Below are positions 50,642 to 59,299 of a stretch of 64,000 nt of DNA, piece after piece (positions within the stretch are counted from its first letter, which is position 1; every line of letters starts with the position of its first letter). A program made the translations under genes and the position numbers. Below the pieces are notes generated by a model. That model made no database searches. It was not told where the DNA came from and worked only from the letters and a program-made list of their open reading frames with translations. The DNA comes from Mucilaginibacter rubeus (GTDB taxonomy: Bacteria > Bacteroidota > Bacteroidia > Sphingobacteriales > Sphingobacteriaceae). The stretch is from NCBI RefSeq assembly GCF_003286415.2, contig NZ_CP043450.1:7378001-7442000 (forward strand), written 5' to 3'.

Positions 50642-52483
50642 ATGAAGAAACTATCGCTTTGCCTGTCTCTTTTTATTTCTACCTATCTATCTGCCAATGC
50701 ACAGCAAGGCGAATGGCATTTGATAAAAGACAAGATCACCACCCCATGGGCCGAAAAAGTTGATCCTAAAGCACCGCTTCCTGAATATCCGCGCCCGCAA
50801 ATGGTGCGTGGTAACTGGCAAAATCTGAATGGTTTATGGAACTATGCCATAGTACCTAAAGCTACTACAGGGCCTGCAAAATACGAGGGGAAAATCCTGG
50901 TGCCTTTCGCGGTTGAATCGGCGCTATCTGGTGTTGGTAAAACTGTTGGTAAGGATAGCATGCTCTGGTATAAAACTACCATCAGCTTAAATAAAACATT
51001 AAAAGGTAAAGACGTACTGCTGCATTTTGGCGCGGTTGACTGGCGTACCGAAGTATTTGTAAACGGTAAAAGCGCCGGCGTTCATGAAGGCGGCTTCGAT
51101 CCTTTTACATTCAACATTACCCCTTATTTAAAAAGCGGTTCAAAACAAGATATTACCGTAAGCGTATGGGACCCGACTGATGAAGGGCCGCAGCCGCGTG
51201 GTAAACAAGTAAAAAAGCCCGAAGGGATCTGGTATACTCCGGTTACCGGGATCTGGCAAACTGTTTGGCTGGAAGGCGTAGCTAAAACGCACATTGAAGC
51301 CACCAAACAAACTCCTAACATTGACGATCACACACTATCGGTATCTGCCGAAGTTTCAAATAGCCAGCCGGGTGATAAGCTGAAGATCACCGCCTGGAAC
51401 GGCAAAACCCTCGTATCCGAAAAAACAATTGATGCCGGCGAAACTGCCGTGCTTGATATCAAAGATCAGCACTTATGGTCAACTACCGATTCGTTCTTGT
51501 ATGACCTGAAAGTTGCTGTTATCCGCAACAACAAAGCGGTTGATGAAATAGGCAGCTACTTTGCTATGCGTAAAATTTCGCTTGGCCCTGATGCTAACGG
51601 CATTCAGCGCATGTTGCTAAACAACAAATTCGTGTTTCAATATGGCCCGCTTGATCAGGGCTGGTGGCCGGATGGTTTATACACTCCGCCAACTTATGAG
51701 GCCATGAGCTTTGATATAGATAAGCTTAAAGAAATGGGCTTTAACATGATCCGCAAGCACATCAAAGTTGAGCCGGCACGTTATTATGCTTATTGCGATA
51801 AAACAGGTATGCTGCTTTGGCAGGATATGCCAAGCGGCGATTTAGGTAACCACTGGGAAAACCGCCCGGGCGTGCTTGACCGTGCTACCGATAAAGACCG
51901 TACTCCTGAGTCTGAAGGATACTATCGCAAAGAGTGGAACGCCATCATCAACTCGTTATATAACTATCCATGTATTGTAGTTTGGACTCCGTTTAACGAA
52001 GCCTGGGGTCAGTTTAAAACCGTTGAGATTACCGAGTGGACCGAGAAAAAAGACCCATCACGTTTGGTAAACAGCGCCAGCGGCGGTAACTTTTATGATA
52101 CCGGTAACATTGTCGATCTGCATAATTACCCACATCCGGCTATGCCTCGTCCGGAGATTTTCGGTAAAACCAAAGCCGTTGTGTTGGGCGAGTTTGGTGG
52201 CCTTGGCTGGCCTGTTGATGGCCATACCTGGCAGGCAAACAAAAACTGGGGTTATCAAAACTTTAAAAACGGTGACGACCTGTTTAAAAGGTATTCAACC
52301 TTTACCGATAGGTTACAGGAGCTAATTAAAGTAGGTCTTTCGGCAGCAGTATACACACAAACAACAGATGTGGAAGGTGAAGTGAACGGGTTTATGACTT
52401 ATGATCGCAAAGTGATTAAAATGCCTGTTGAATTGTTACAAAAAGCCAACAGTAAACTATACGATCCGTCGTTGGTGAAATAA
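50642..52483 (+). CDS. GH2-family beta-glycosidase
   Basis: A 613-residue exported GH2 enzyme, signal peptide SLCLSLFISTYLSANAQ. Seen: LNGLWNYAIV and LHFGAVDWRTEVFVNGKSAG (sugar-binding domain), ITVSVWDPTDEGPQPRGKQV, immunoglobulin-like domain, and the barrel with MGFNMIRKHIKVEPARYYAY, VVWTPFNEAWGQ (acid/base Glu453) and VVLGEFGGLGW (nucleophile Glu517). It shares the PEYPRPQ opening and long blocks with the GH2 at 32555 but lacks that enzyme's C-terminal module. The GH127 gene follows after 11 bp. Likely substrates are beta-linked galactose, arabinose or uronic acid in pectic side chains. Confidence 0.9.
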   Translation: MKKLSLCLSLFISTYLSANAQQGEWHLIKDKITTPWAEKVDPKAPLPEYPRPQMVRGNWQNLNGLWNYAIVPKATTGPAKYEGKILVPFAVESALSGVGKTVGKDSMLWYKTTISLNKTLKGKDVLLHFGAVDWRTEVFVNGKSAGVHEGGFDPFTFNITPYLKSGSKQDITVSVWDPTDEGPQPRGKQVKKPEGIWYTPVTGIWQTVWLEGVAKTHIEATKQTPNIDDHTLSVSAEVSNSQPGDKLKITAWNGKTLVSEKTIDAGETAVLDIKDQHLWSTTDSFLYDLKVAVIRNNKAVDEIGSYFAMRKISLGPDANGIQRMLLNNKFVFQYGPLDQGWWPDGLYTPPTYEAMSFDIDKLKEMGFNMIRKHIKVEPARYYAYCDKTGMLLWQDMPSGDLGNHWENRPGVLDRATDKDRTPESEGYYRKEWNAIINSLYNYPCIVVWTPFNEAWGQFKTVEITEWTEKKDPSRLVNSASGGNFYDTGNIVDLHNYPHPAMPRPEIFGKTKAVVLGEFGGLGWPVDGHTWQANKNWGYQNFKNGDDLFKRYSTFTDRLQELIKVGLSAAVYTQTTDVEGEVNGFMTYDRKVIKMPVELLQKANSKLYDPSLVK

Positions 52484-52494
52484 TATCTTTACGT

Positions 52495-54567
52495 ATGACT
52501 ATCAAAAACAGTATAAAACTAATGCGCAGGGAGGTTTGTCTTTCCGTGGCTATGATATGTGCGGGCTTTGCAACAGCAAGTGCTCAGGGAGTTAAAGCAA
52601 CAACCGTTACAACCGTAGATAATAAAAGTGCTAATGCTTTTTATGTAAATAACCGCGCTCCGCTGCAAAGACAATATTTTGCCAAATTGCCTACAGGTAG
52701 CATTGAAGCCGGCGGCTGGCTAAAGAAAATGCTGGAGCTGCAACGTGATGGCTTAACCGGTAATTTGGGCGAGATTAGCGTATGGCTTTCAAAAACCAAT
52801 AATGCCTGGCTAAATAAAGAAGGTAAAGGCGAATATGGTTGGGAAGAGCTGCCTTATTGGTTAAAGGGTTATGCCGATATAGCCTACACGCTGAAAGATA
52901 GAAAGATGATAGCCGAAACCAAATTCTGGATTGACGCTGTGCTAAATAACCAGCGGGATAACGGCGATTTCGGCCCGGCGGTTGAGCACAACGGCAACCG
53001 CGATTTGTGGACTAACATGCCAATGCTGTGGTGCCTGCAATCATATTACGAGTACACTAAAGACCCGCGCGTTATTCCTTTCATGACTAAGTACTTTAAA
53101 TATGAGCTATCGGTACCTGATAGCAAGTTCTTGAAGGATTACTGGGAAAACAGCCGCGGCGGCGACAATATGCTGAGCGTTTACTGGTTGTACAACCGCA
53201 CCGGCGATAAGTTTTTGCTTGATTTGGCCACTAAACTTGATAAAAACACTGCCGACTGGCGTCAGGCTAATAACCTGCCCAACTGGCACAATGTTAACGT
53301 GGCGCAATGTTTCCGCGAACCTGCAACTTATTATCTGCAAAGCCATGATAAAAAGGACCTGGATGCTACTTACAACAATTTTAAACTCATCCGTGATATT
53401 TACGGCCAGGTTCCGGGCGGTATGTTTGGTGCCGATGAAAATGCCCGTAAAGGTTATGACGATCCGCGCCAGGCAGTAGAAACCTGCGGTTTGGTGGAAC
53501 AAATGACATCCGACCAGATGTTGCTGGGCAATACCGGCGACCGTTTCTGGGCCGAAAACTGCGAAGATGTTGCTTTCAATACTTTCCCGGCTGCCTTTAT
53601 GCCCGATTACCGTGCTTTGCGTTATTTAACTGCACCTAACATGGTAGTGAGCGATGGTAAAAATCACCATCCGGGTATAGCCAATGAAGGTCCGTTTTTA
53701 ATGATGAACCCTTTCGGTAGCCGCTGCTGCCAACATAACCATGCCGCCGGCTGGGTATATTATGCCGAAAACAGCTGGATGGCTACCCCTGATAACGGCA
53801 TAGCCGCCTTGCTTTATACCGAAGGTAAGGTTAACGCTAAAGTTGGTAACGGCACCGCGGTAAGCATTGCCGAAACAAGTCATTACCCGTTCCAGGATCA
53901 GATCAATTTTACGGTTACTACACCTAAAGCAGTTGATTTTCCGCTTTACCTGCGTATACCCGAATGGTGCAAAGGCGCATCGGTAAAAGTTAATGGTGTT
54001 GCTGTAGAAGTAAATACCTCAACAGGCGATTATATCCGCTTGGCAAAAAGTTGGAAAAATGGCGATAAGGTAACGCTTCAACTACCAATGCAGCTGAAGG
54101 TGCAGGAGTGGGCTAAAAACAAAAATAGCGTAAGTGTTAGCTATGGCCCGCTTACTTATTCTTTGAAAATTGAAGAGCAATACACCAAAGGTGATAACCT
54201 GAAAGATGCGCAGGGCGATTCGCACTGGCAGCCAGGTGCCGACCCGCAGAAATGGCCTTCTTATAACATCTATGCGGCATCGCCATGGAACTACGGTTTG
54301 CTGATAAATGAACAGCACCCTGAAAAATCAATAGAGGTTATTAAACGCGCGTGGCCAAAGGATAATAATCCTTTCACCAATGCGAATGCCCCGATAGAGT
54401 TAAAAGCAAAAGGTAAACAGCTACCGGGCTGGAAAATTGATGAAACCGGTTTATGTGGTGTATTACCACAAAGCCCGGTGAAAACAGAAGAGCCTGCCAA
54501 AGAGCTTACGCTGGTGCCTATGGGTGGTGCAAGGTTAAGGATCTCGGCTTTCCCGGTTACTGAATAA
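52495..54567 (+). CDS. GH127-type beta-L-arabinofuranosidase (DUF1680)
   Basis: A 690-residue exported enzyme with signal LSVAMICAGFATASAQ; ATGs at 52495 and 52519 are both possible starts. The catalytic set of GH127 is visible: Glu329 and Cys331 in AVETCGLVEQM, and Cys411-Cys412 in SRCCQHNHAAG, spaced like the zinc-binding Glu and three Cys of HypBA1, whose nucleophile is the first Cys of the pair. An acidic candidate for the acid/base is near residue 315 (GADENA). The (alpha/alpha)6 barrel spans about residues 60-440, with beta-sandwich domains after. It would release beta-L-arabinofuranose. Assignment to GH127 rather than a sister DUF1680 family is likely, not certain. Confidence 0.85.
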   Translation: MTIKNSIKLMRREVCLSVAMICAGFATASAQGVKATTVTTVDNKSANAFYVNNRAPLQRQYFAKLPTGSIEAGGWLKKMLELQRDGLTGNLGEISVWLSKTNNAWLNKEGKGEYGWEELPYWLKGYADIAYTLKDRKMIAETKFWIDAVLNNQRDNGDFGPAVEHNGNRDLWTNMPMLWCLQSYYEYTKDPRVIPFMTKYFKYELSVPDSKFLKDYWENSRGGDNMLSVYWLYNRTGDKFLLDLATKLDKNTADWRQANNLPNWHNVNVAQCFREPATYYLQSHDKKDLDATYNNFKLIRDIYGQVPGGMFGADENARKGYDDPRQAVETCGLVEQMTSDQMLLGNTGDRFWAENCEDVAFNTFPAAFMPDYRALRYLTAPNMVVSDGKNHHPGIANEGPFLMMNPFGSRCCQHNHAAGWVYYAENSWMATPDNGIAALLYTEGKVNAKVGNGTAVSIAETSHYPFQDQINFTVTTPKAVDFPLYLRIPEWCKGASVKVNGVAVEVNTSTGDYIRLAKSWKNGDKVTLQLPMQLKVQEWAKNKNSVSVSYGPLTYSLKIEEQYTKGDNLKDAQGDSHWQPGADPQKWPSYNIYAASPWNYGLLINEQHPEKSIEVIKRAWPKDNNPFTNANAPIELKAKGKQLPGWKIDETGLCGVLPQSPVKTEEPAKELTLVPMGGARLRISAFPVTE

Positions 54568-55607
54568 TGAGAAATACATTCATGATAAAAGGAATAGTAT
54601 GCGGTTTAATGATGATGGTTGGTTTTACTGCACAGGCGCAGGATGCCGCGGTTAAAAATCAGCCGCCATCGCCGCTGTTTCGCGATCCGATTTACGATGG
54701 TGCCGCCGACCCGGTATTGGTTTATAACAAGGCCGAAAAGGAATGGACTATGTTGTACACACAGCGCAGGGCCAATGTACAATCGCCGGGAGTGGCATTT
54801 TGTTATGGTACTGCCATTGGCGTTGCAACCTCAAAAGATCATGGGCATACCTGGGTATATCGTGGTGCGCTAAACCTGGAGCATGAACGCGGGCAAAACA
54901 CTTTTTGGGCTCCCGATGTGGTTTTTGATAAAGGCATTTACCACATGTTTGTAGTGTATATCCCCGGAGTATACAGCCAGTGGGGCGGCGATTCGCACCT
55001 GGTGCATTATACCAGTAAAAACCTGTGGGACTGGAAATATGAGGGGCCGCTGAACTTGCCCGATCATAACATCATCGACCCAACACTCATGAAACTGCCC
55101 GACGGCAAGTGGCATATGTGGTACAAGGATCAAAAACTGGGGAGCATTACCATGACTGCCGAAAGTAATGATTTGGTGAACTGGAAAGCGCAAGATAAGC
55201 CCGCTATTGAAGGGCGCGCGCATGAAGGCCCCAAGATCTTCCGGTTTAAAGATTATTACTGGATGATCACCGACGAGTGGCAAGGTCAGCGTGTTTATCG
55301 CTCAAAAGATGCTAAAACCTGGGAACATCAGGGTTTGGTGCTGGATAAGCCAGGGCATCGGCCGGAGGATACACCAACAGGTGCACACGCAGATGTGGTG
55401 GTTAGTGAAGGCCATGCATATATCATTTACTTTACCCATCCTGGTCGAAAAAAGCATTTTGAAGATGGCGGCCTTGATGCCGATGGCGCTTACAGCTATT
55501 CAACCAAACGCACATCTATCCATGCGGCCGAATTGGAGTTTAATGGTGAAACTTTGGTTTGTGACAGGGATAAGCCATTTAGCTTTTGGCTGGCCGACGT
55601 AAAATAA
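54567..55607 (+). CDS. GH43-like five-bladed propeller glycosidase, subfamily unknown
   Basis: A 346-residue exported protein; its ATG overlaps the GH127 stop by one base (TAATG), implying translational coupling. The signal is IVCGLMMMVGFTAQAQ. The three acids of GH43-type propellers are present: Asp in GAADPVLVYNKAEKEW, Asp in NIIDPTLMKLPDGKWHMWY, and Glu in RAHEGPKIFRFKDYYWM. HADVVVSEGHAYIIYFTHPG follows. The blades are recognisable, but the blocks do not match the arabinanase or xylosidase GH43 types that I know, so it could represent a divergent GH43 or a related GH117- or GH32-like family. It sits in the middle of the enzyme operon. Confidence 0.75.
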   Translation: MRNTFMIKGIVCGLMMMVGFTAQAQDAAVKNQPPSPLFRDPIYDGAADPVLVYNKAEKEWTMLYTQRRANVQSPGVAFCYGTAIGVATSKDHGHTWVYRGALNLEHERGQNTFWAPDVVFDKGIYHMFVVYIPGVYSQWGGDSHLVHYTSKNLWDWKYEGPLNLPDHNIIDPTLMKLPDGKWHMWYKDQKLGSITMTAESNDLVNWKAQDKPAIEGRAHEGPKIFRFKDYYWMITDEWQGQRVYRSKDAKTWEHQGLVLDKPGHRPEDTPTGAHADVVVSEGHAYIIYFTHPGRKKHFEDGGLDADGAYSYSTKRTSIHAAELEFNGETLVCDRDKPFSFWLADVK

Positions 55608-55635
55608 AATATCTACAGAAATAAAGAGAATATAA

Positions 55636-56781
55636 TTGGTTATGCGGCAGATATTCATTTGGTTAATGGGTGTGTTTGCCCCGGTGATGGTTCTGGGGCA
55701 ACACAATGCCGTTAATAATAAAACTATTGCCTGGGATCAAACCACTTTAAAACAGGTGGGCAACAAAAATGGCAATTACGCCCGCATGATCCAGCTGAGT
55801 AATGGCAACCTGTTTTGTGTTTATGAAAATGCCGGGGGAATTGAATGTATCACAAGTAATGATCTTGGTAAAAGCTGGGATGAGCCTGTTGTAATTGCCA
55901 AACCTGTACCTGGTGTAAATATGGCGGTGCCCGAAATATTAGAGCTAAAGGATCATTCCTTGTTGGCATCATACAACCCACGCCCACATAAAGTAAACGG
56001 CGATTGGGATACCACTAAACACTTTGCTATCCGCACCAAAAAAAGCTACGATCAAGGCAAAACATGGAAGGATGAGCGCCTGATTTACGAAGCCCGTTAC
56101 AACTTTGATGATGGCTGCTGGGAACCATCCCAAATTCAGTTGCCATCTGGCGAGATCCAATTGTTCTTTTCAAATGAGGGTATTTATACCAAATCAAACG
56201 AGCAAAATATTTCTATATTCCGGTCGAAAGATAATGGCCTAAGCTGGACAAAACAGCCCGAAATAGTATCCTTCAGGCCAAATCACCGGGATGGTATGCC
56301 GGTGCCGGTTATCCTGAAAGGGAAAAATGAGATCGTATTTTCGATAGAGGATAACGCCGGAGCAACTTTCAAGCCGTCCATCATCCGTAACAACATTGGC
56401 CAAAACTGGAAAAAAACGGTAGGCCCCGATGATGCCGAACGCACTTATGCGCTCACACCGAAATTACCAGATACAGTTTACGCAGGCGCGCCTTATTTAA
56501 GGCAACTGCACGGCGGCGAAACGGTGTTATCATATCAAAGTACCCAAAACCGCAACCATAACTGGGAGCAAGCCTGTATGCAGGTAGCTTTGGGTAACAG
56601 CAATGCTAAAGATTTTCTAAGTGTACCAACGCCATTTGATATTCCGCTTAACAAACACGGATTGTGGAATGCGTTGTGTGTGCTTAATGATGATACTATC
56701 ATAGCGCTTACATCAACCAACGCGTTTGGGAAAGGGACAGAGATTTGGATGATAAAGGGGAGAGTGGTGAAAAAGAAATAA
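55636..56781 (+). CDS. Sialidase-fold six-bladed propeller enzyme (possible GH93 exo-arabinanase)
   Basis: A 381-residue exported protein (signal FIWLMGVFAPVMVLGQ) with repeated Asp-box turns (SNDLGKSWDEP, SYDQGKTWKDE, SKDNGLSWTKQ), the mark of the sialidase superfamily. NGNYARMIQLSNGNLFCVYEN opens the propeller and CWEPSQIQLPSGEIQLFFSNE carries a Trp-Glu-Pro with Glu163. I do not see the arginine triad of true sialidases in its usual motif. In an arabinan-like locus the sialidase-fold family GH93 (exo-1,5-alpha-L-arabinanase) is a better candidate, and the Trp-Glu-Pro could be its catalytic Glu. This is inference; an automatic label would be sialidase or BNR protein. Confidence 0.65.
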   Translation: MVMRQIFIWLMGVFAPVMVLGQHNAVNNKTIAWDQTTLKQVGNKNGNYARMIQLSNGNLFCVYENAGGIECITSNDLGKSWDEPVVIAKPVPGVNMAVPEILELKDHSLLASYNPRPHKVNGDWDTTKHFAIRTKKSYDQGKTWKDERLIYEARYNFDDGCWEPSQIQLPSGEIQLFFSNEGIYTKSNEQNISIFRSKDNGLSWTKQPEIVSFRPNHRDGMPVPVILKGKNEIVFSIEDNAGATFKPSIIRNNIGQNWKKTVGPDDAERTYALTPKLPDTVYAGAPYLRQLHGGETVLSYQSTQNRNHNWEQACMQVALGNSNAKDFLSVPTPFDIPLNKHGLWNALCVLNDDTIIALTSTNAFGKGTEIWMIKGRVVKKK

Positions 56782-56805
56782 GAAGAAAAAAATAAAAATC
56801 TTCGC

Positions 56806-56920
56806 AGCCGCTCGGCTCCAGCCGAGTGGCTGCTATTAAGCGGCCTCTGGCCGCCGAAGTTGGAGTAGGAGGCCAGAGGCCTTGGGATAATTGCCACTCG
56901 GCTGGAGCCGAGCGGCGGCT
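56806..56920. repeat. CGGCTCCAGCCG / GGCCTCTGGCC palindromic repeat, copy 2
   Basis: GCCGCTCGGCTCCAGCCGAG on the left and CTCGGCTGGAGCCGAGCGGC on the right, with inner GCGGCCTCTGGCCGCC and GGCCAGAGGCC. A half AAGCGT-type element (GTGTGGACGCTTGAACT, 56936-56952) follows. Confidence 0.92.
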
Positions 56921-56989
56921 CGTAGTTGCTGGTAGGTGTGGACGCTTGAACTAAAAACAAAACGGAATTAAACTATTAAATACATATAA

Positions 56990-58060
56990 ATGCAAACAAA
57001 ACTAAAAGTATTGGCCCTTGCCTTGGCAATGCCATTGGGGATGAGGGTAATGGCGCAGCAGAAAGCGCCGGCGCAGGTATGGTCTGAAGCGAAGGCAAAA
57101 ACATGGTACGCGCAGCAACAATGGCTGGTTGGCGCCGATTTTATTCCAAGCACAGCCATCAATCAGTTAGAGATGTGGCAAGCCGATACTTTCGATCCAA
57201 AAACAATAGATAAAGAATTGGGCTATGCTCAGGGGATTGGTATGAATGTGATGCGCGTATTCCTGCACCATTTAGCCTGGGAGCAGGACCCCGAAGGTTT
57301 CAAAAAACGTATGGACGAGTACCTGGCTATATCCAGTAAGCACGGCGTTAAAACCATGTTTGTATTTTTTGATGATTGCTGGAACAAAGTGCCTAAAGTT
57401 GGTAAGCAGCCAGAGCCAAAACCAGGTATTCATAACTCAGGCTGGATGCAGGATCCGGGGCAGCCGGCATCTGATAACGCGGCTAATTCGCCGGTGCTTG
57501 AAAAATATGTGAAAGATGTATTGAAGCGTTTCGCCAATGATAAACGCGTATTGCTTTGGGATTTATACAATGAACCGGGCAACTCTGACAAAGGCAGTCG
57601 CTCGTTACCATTGCTAAAAAGCGTTTTCAAATGGGCAAGGCAGGTAAATCCAAGTCAGCCAATTAGTGCCGGCGTATGGCGCTGGGACCTGGAAGAATTA
57701 AACAAATTTCAGATAGCTAACTCAGACATTGTTACTTATCATGACTATACTCCAGAAGCTGAACACCTGAAAACTGTACAGTTTTTGAAAATGAACGGTC
57801 GCCCGCTGATTTGTACCGAGTACATGGCCCGCCCGCGCAACAGTCTGTTCGGCACGGTATTGCCAATGCTTAAAAAAGAAAATGTGGGCGCTATAAACTG
57901 GGGTTTTGTAAGCGGTAAAACCAATACCATTTACGCCTGGGATACCCCAATGCCTGATGGTAAAGAGCCTAAACTATGGTTCCATGATATTTTCCGTAAG
58001 GATGGTACTGCCTACATCCCGGAAGAAACAAACCTGATCAAGAAATTGACCGGTAGATAG
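56990..58060 (+). CDS. Clan GH-A TIM-barrel glycosidase, GH5-like
   Basis: A 356-residue exported protein with signal peptide LALALAMPLGMRVMAQ. The TIM barrel has WLVGADFIPSTAINQLEMWQ, GIGMNVMRVFLHHLAWEQDP, KTMFVFFDDCWN, LLWDLYNEPGNSD with the acid/base Glu195, and LICTEYMARP with the nucleophile Glu277. This is the clan GH-A layout with acid/base and nucleophile at the ends of strands 4 and 7. Automated pipelines often call such proteins 1,4-beta-xylanase, but the true family (GH5 relative, GH2-barrel-only or an unnumbered group) and substrate are not clear to me. Repeats on both sides suggest that it is a separate unit. Confidence 0.75.
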   Translation: MQTKLKVLALALAMPLGMRVMAQQKAPAQVWSEAKAKTWYAQQQWLVGADFIPSTAINQLEMWQADTFDPKTIDKELGYAQGIGMNVMRVFLHHLAWEQDPEGFKKRMDEYLAISSKHGVKTMFVFFDDCWNKVPKVGKQPEPKPGIHNSGWMQDPGQPASDNAANSPVLEKYVKDVLKRFANDKRVLLWDLYNEPGNSDKGSRSLPLLKSVFKWARQVNPSQPISAGVWRWDLEELNKFQIANSDIVTYHDYTPEAEHLKTVQFLKMNGRPLICTEYMARPRNSLFGTVLPMLKKENVGAINWGFVSGKTNTIYAWDTPMPDGKEPKLWFHDIFRKDGTAYIPEETNLIKKLTGR

Positions 58061-58067
58061 TTTTTAG

Positions 58068-58102
58068 GATGTGCGGATTTCAAATGTACTGATGTGCAGA
58101 TG
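58068..58102. repeat. GATGTGCAGATTT-type dispersed repeat, copy 2
   Basis: GATGTGCGGATTTCAAATGT then ACTGATGTGCAGATGAT, similar to 6358-6392. It lies just after the GH5-like stop. A TTTCCGGATCCGGAAA palindrome follows at about 58103-58118. Confidence 0.5.
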
Positions 58103-58137
58103 ATTTCCGGATCCGGAAACCAATATTTAAAGCAGGG

Positions 58138-58201
58138 CCACGTCACATGTGCCTCTCGCGTTCAACCTATCACACCACCTGCTTATCATACGTGAGAGGC
58201 A
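58138..58201. repeat. GCCTCTC-type inverted repeat
   Basis: GCCTCTCGCG (58151-58160) faces CGTGAGAGGC (58191-58200), preceded by CACGTCACATGTG. It is loosely like the element at 32229-32311. Confidence 0.55.
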
Positions 58202-58210
58202 GTTTATTAC

Positions 58211-58243
58211 AGACTTACGAAGTTTTTAAAACTTCGTAAGTCC
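58211..58243. repeat. ACTTACGAAGT hairpin repeat, copy 2
   Basis: ACTTACGAAGTTTT (58213-58226) and its exact complement (58228-58241) with a one-base centre, near-identical to 24635-24667. It is 39 bp upstream of the next gene, so it is not a simple terminator of that gene. Confidence 0.85.
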
Positions 58244-58281
58244 TGTTCCTCGCCAATATCTCCTTTAAACCAATTATACCT

Positions 58282-59292
58282 ATGAAGAAGTTTTTTACTT
58301 ACCTAATGCTTGGCCTGTTGGGCACCATAACCGCCTGCCGTAGCCACGCACAGCAAGTTGAGCCAACTAAACAGGCAGCACCTTATAGCGGCCTTATTCA
58401 TGTTGTGCTTGATAGGGATTTTCCCGATCCTACGGTGATCAGCTATAATGGTAAGTATTACGCTTATGCAACCCAGTCGCCGGGAGATGATGGGAAAATG
58501 ATCAATATCCAGATGGCTTGGTCAACAGATCATGAGCATTGGACCTACGCAGGCGACGCCCTGCCGCAAAAACCTTCATGGGCTTCCAATACGCAAAACT
58601 TTTGGGCGCCTGATGTTTTCTTCGATGCTAAACTCAACAAGTTTGTCATGTTTTTTTCTGCCGATCCCAATGAGCTGACCGGCAAATGGATGGGCATAGC
58701 TTACGCCGATAATCCGCTTGGCCCATTCACCGACCGAGGTACACCCTTTATGAAAGGCCCAAGTTTTCACTGTATAGACCCTAAAGCTTTTGTTGATCCC
58801 AAAACCGGGAAGCACTTCCTTTATTGGGGATCGGATTTTCAGCCGTTGCGGGTACAGGAAATGAAAGATGACTGGTCGGACTTTAAAGATGGCTCGCAGC
58901 CAACAGTTGTTGTTGAGCCGGGTAAGGATAAAAGTTACAGCAGCCTGGTTGAAGGCTCATGGCTTGATTATGATAGCGGTACCTATTACCTGTATTACTC
59001 GGGTGATAACTGTTGTGGCACCGGGGCCAATTATGCTGTGATGATAGCTAAGGCGGATAATCCGCTTGGTCCGTTTGTACGATTAGGTGAAAGTGATAAA
59101 ACCCTCAATAGTACTATTTTAGTAAAAGACGCTGTTTATACAGCCCCTGGCCACAACTCTATTTTTACGGATGAAAAGGGGAATAAATTCATAGCCTATC
59201 ATGCCATCGAAGTAGCCCATAAAGAAAAGGGAAGGGTGATGTGTATCAGCCCAGTTAAGTATCAAAATGGCTGGCCGGTAGTAACTAAATAA
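58282..59292 (+). CDS. GH43-family arabinanase-like lipoprotein
   Basis: A 336-residue protein with a lipobox (MLGLLGTITAC, Cys19), so it may be tethered to the cell surface or periplasmic membrane. Seen: the base Asp in RDFPDPTVISYNGKYYAYAT, NFWAPDVFFDAKLNKFVMFF, the modulator Asp in HCIDPKAFVDPKTGKHFLYW, the acid Glu in SLVEGSWLDYDSGTYYLYYS, and DNCCGTGANYAVMIAKADNP. The CC motif and the order of blocks place it with arabinan-acting GH43 enzymes, but it is divergent from the one at 29920. It lies 7 bp before the PHP-type gene, with which it forms an operon. Confidence 0.87.
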   Translation: MKKFFTYLMLGLLGTITACRSHAQQVEPTKQAAPYSGLIHVVLDRDFPDPTVISYNGKYYAYATQSPGDDGKMINIQMAWSTDHEHWTYAGDALPQKPSWASNTQNFWAPDVFFDAKLNKFVMFFSADPNELTGKWMGIAYADNPLGPFTDRGTPFMKGPSFHCIDPKAFVDPKTGKHFLYWGSDFQPLRVQEMKDDWSDFKDGSQPTVVVEPGKDKSYSSLVEGSWLDYDSGTYYLYYSGDNCCGTGANYAVMIAKADNPLGPFVRLGESDKTLNSTILVKDAVYTAPGHNSIFTDEKGNKFIAYHAIEVAHKEKGRVMCISPVKYQNGWPVVTK

Positions 59293-59299
59293 TAAGCGT

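Noticed and set aside
55636..56781. True sialidase (neuraminidase) call
   Set aside because: Only Asp-boxes support it; no arginine triad motif was seen and no sialic acid genes are nearby.
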